The notes beneath the pieces were generated by a model. That model made no database searches. It was given only the letters and a program-made list of their open reading frames with translations, and was not told the DNA's origin. A program made the position numbers and the translations under genes. DNA of 5,659 nucleotides from Caulobacter sp. (GTDB taxonomy: Bacteria; Pseudomonadota; Alphaproteobacteria; Caulobacterales; Caulobacteraceae). Below, in pieces: positions 5,040 to 5,659 of this stretch (position 1 is its first letter; the number at the start of each line of letters is the position of its first letter). The stretch lies in assembly GCA_028291125.1 (NCBI GenBank), contig JAQGIN010000319.1, positions 1 to 5,659 on the forward strand, given 5' to 3'.

Positions 5040-5659
5040 CTAGTTGCCGTAGGTGACCTCGCCCGAGCCCGCCACCGACTTGTGGACCGAGCCGATGACC
5101 TTGGCGACGCGGACGTCGCCCGAGCCCATCACCGAGGCCTTCAGGCTGTCGGCGACGCCGTCGAAGCGGACGTCGCCCGAACCGGCCACCGACACCTCGA
5201 TCGAGCGGGCGTGGCCGCCGGCCACCGTCACGTCGCCCGAGCCCATGATATTGGCGTCTAGATCGCCGCCGACGCTGGCGGCGCTGACATCGCCCGAGCC
5301 GGCGATATTGACCTCCAGGTCGTCGCCGATCTGCTGCAGGCTGATGTCGCCGGAGCCGGCGAGATTGATGTCGGCGGCGCTCGCCGATCCGGCGCGAGTG
5401 TCGCCCGAGCCCTGCTGGTTGATCTTGAGCTTGCCCTTGACGTTGGCGACGGTCCAGTCGCCGCAGCCGGCGTTGGACAGCTCCAGACTGTCGCTGCGGC
5501 CGACCTCGCCGAACACCGCCCCGCCGCCGGCCACGTCGACATTCATCGGGGTGCGCACGACGATGCGTGGGATGTCGTCCCATTTGACGTCGCCGACGCC
5601 GCGCACATGCACCGTCACCCGGCCCATGACGCTGTTGCAGCCATTGATGCGGTTCAACC
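5040..5659 (-). CDS. GIN-domain (DUF2807-like) repeat protein, N-terminus outside window
   Basis: At least 206 residues are visible and the frame is open to the right edge, so the start and any signal peptide are missing. The TTG at 5657 is not a convincing start: no ribosome site can be judged and the sequence there looks like mid-protein. The body is a series of short beta-strand units ending in G-S-G-D: QGSGDTRA, AGSGDISL, AGSGDVSA, MGSGDVTV, AGSGDVRF, MGSGDVRV and finally AGSGEVTY. This is the hallmark of the putative auto-transporter adhesin 'head GIN' domain (DUF2807), thought to form a parallel beta-helix. Family members are usually exported envelope proteins with no established biochemical role. 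Upstream parts GVGDVKW and GCGDWTV fit the same pattern. It ends VTYGN just before the tandem repeat and the shared terminator. It is unrelated in function to the ribosomal operon. Confidence 0.8.
   Translation of the reverse strand, partial: LNRINGCNSVMGRVTVHVRGVGDVKWDDIPRIVVRTPMNVDVAGGGAVFGEVGRSDSLELSNAGCGDWTVANVKGKLKINQQGSGDTRAGSASAADINLAGSGDISLQQIGDDLEVNIAGSGDVSAASVGGDLDANIMGSGDVTVAGGHARSIEVSVAGSGDVRFDGVADSLKASVMGSGDVRVAKVIGSVHKSVAGSGEVTYGN
5055..5510 (-). repeat. 57-bp-period coding repeats in the GIN-domain gene
   Basis: A conserved block, read on the plus strand as variants of GACGTCGCCCGAGCC, starts at 5055, 5112, 5169, 5229, 5286, 5343, 5397 and 5454. The spacings are 57, 57, 60, 57, 57, 54 and 57 bases. 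Each unit encodes about 19 residues ending in G-S-G-D/E. The block is conserved at base level while the rest of each unit diverges. One further, isolated GACGTCGCC copy lies at 5586. Confidence 0.85.

Noticed and set aside
5055..5510. CRISPR array
   Set aside because: The repeats are coding, in frame, imperfect, and the intervening segments are related protein sequence, not unique spacers.
5005..5583. Minus-strand Arg/Gly-rich frame overlapping the GIN-domain gene
   Set aside because: Its Arg-rich repeats are the out-of-frame reading of the 57-base repeat; the in-frame product has a known domain pattern.

Overview
The window looks like the chromosome of a high-GC alphaproteobacterium, most likely in the Caulobacterales (Caulobacter/Phenylobacterium/Brevundimonas type). 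This rests on the ribosomal protein sequences, the strong G/C third-position bias and a TTGAC-type promoter. The lineage is my recognition of family sequences, not a database result.

Positions 1-3631 (minus strand) hold the head of the S10 ribosomal protein operon in canonical order: rpsJ, rplC, rplD, rplW, rplB, rpsS, rplV, and the first 33 codons of rpsC, which runs off the left edge. Spacing is extremely tight (1-base stop/start overlaps or gaps of 2-15 bases), so the genes form one translationally coupled message. Their products make parts of both ribosomal subunits.

Positions 3632-4184 are a divergent control region. On the minus strand I see a good housekeeping-type promoter (TTGACG, 17 bases, TAAAAG) with a C-rich discriminator. 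It implies an untranslated leader of about 230 nt before rpsJ. The leader contains several hairpins, including a GC-rich one followed by a U-rich run that looks like an intrinsic terminator, which suggests attenuation control of the operon. No tuf gene directly precedes rpsJ; the next gene is unrelated and divergent. Facing the other way are a 12-bp inverted repeat and a Pho-box-like element upstream of the plus-strand gene.

Positions 4185-4943 (plus) encode a secreted protein with a clear signal peptide and an outer-membrane beta-barrel-like sequence. Positions 4971-5006 are a perfect 13-bp hairpin with T-rich flanks on both strands, serving as a shared terminator with the convergent gene. 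A perfect 16-bp tandem duplication lies next to it.

Positions 5040-5659 (minus) encode most of a GIN-domain (DUF2807-like) repeat protein built on a 19-residue G-S-G-D periodicity. Its N-terminus lies beyond the right edge.

No mobile elements, CRISPR arrays, tRNAs or rRNAs were seen. The window is mostly conserved core genome. The parts worth a second look are the S10 leader, the divergent intergenic region and the two cell-envelope genes.
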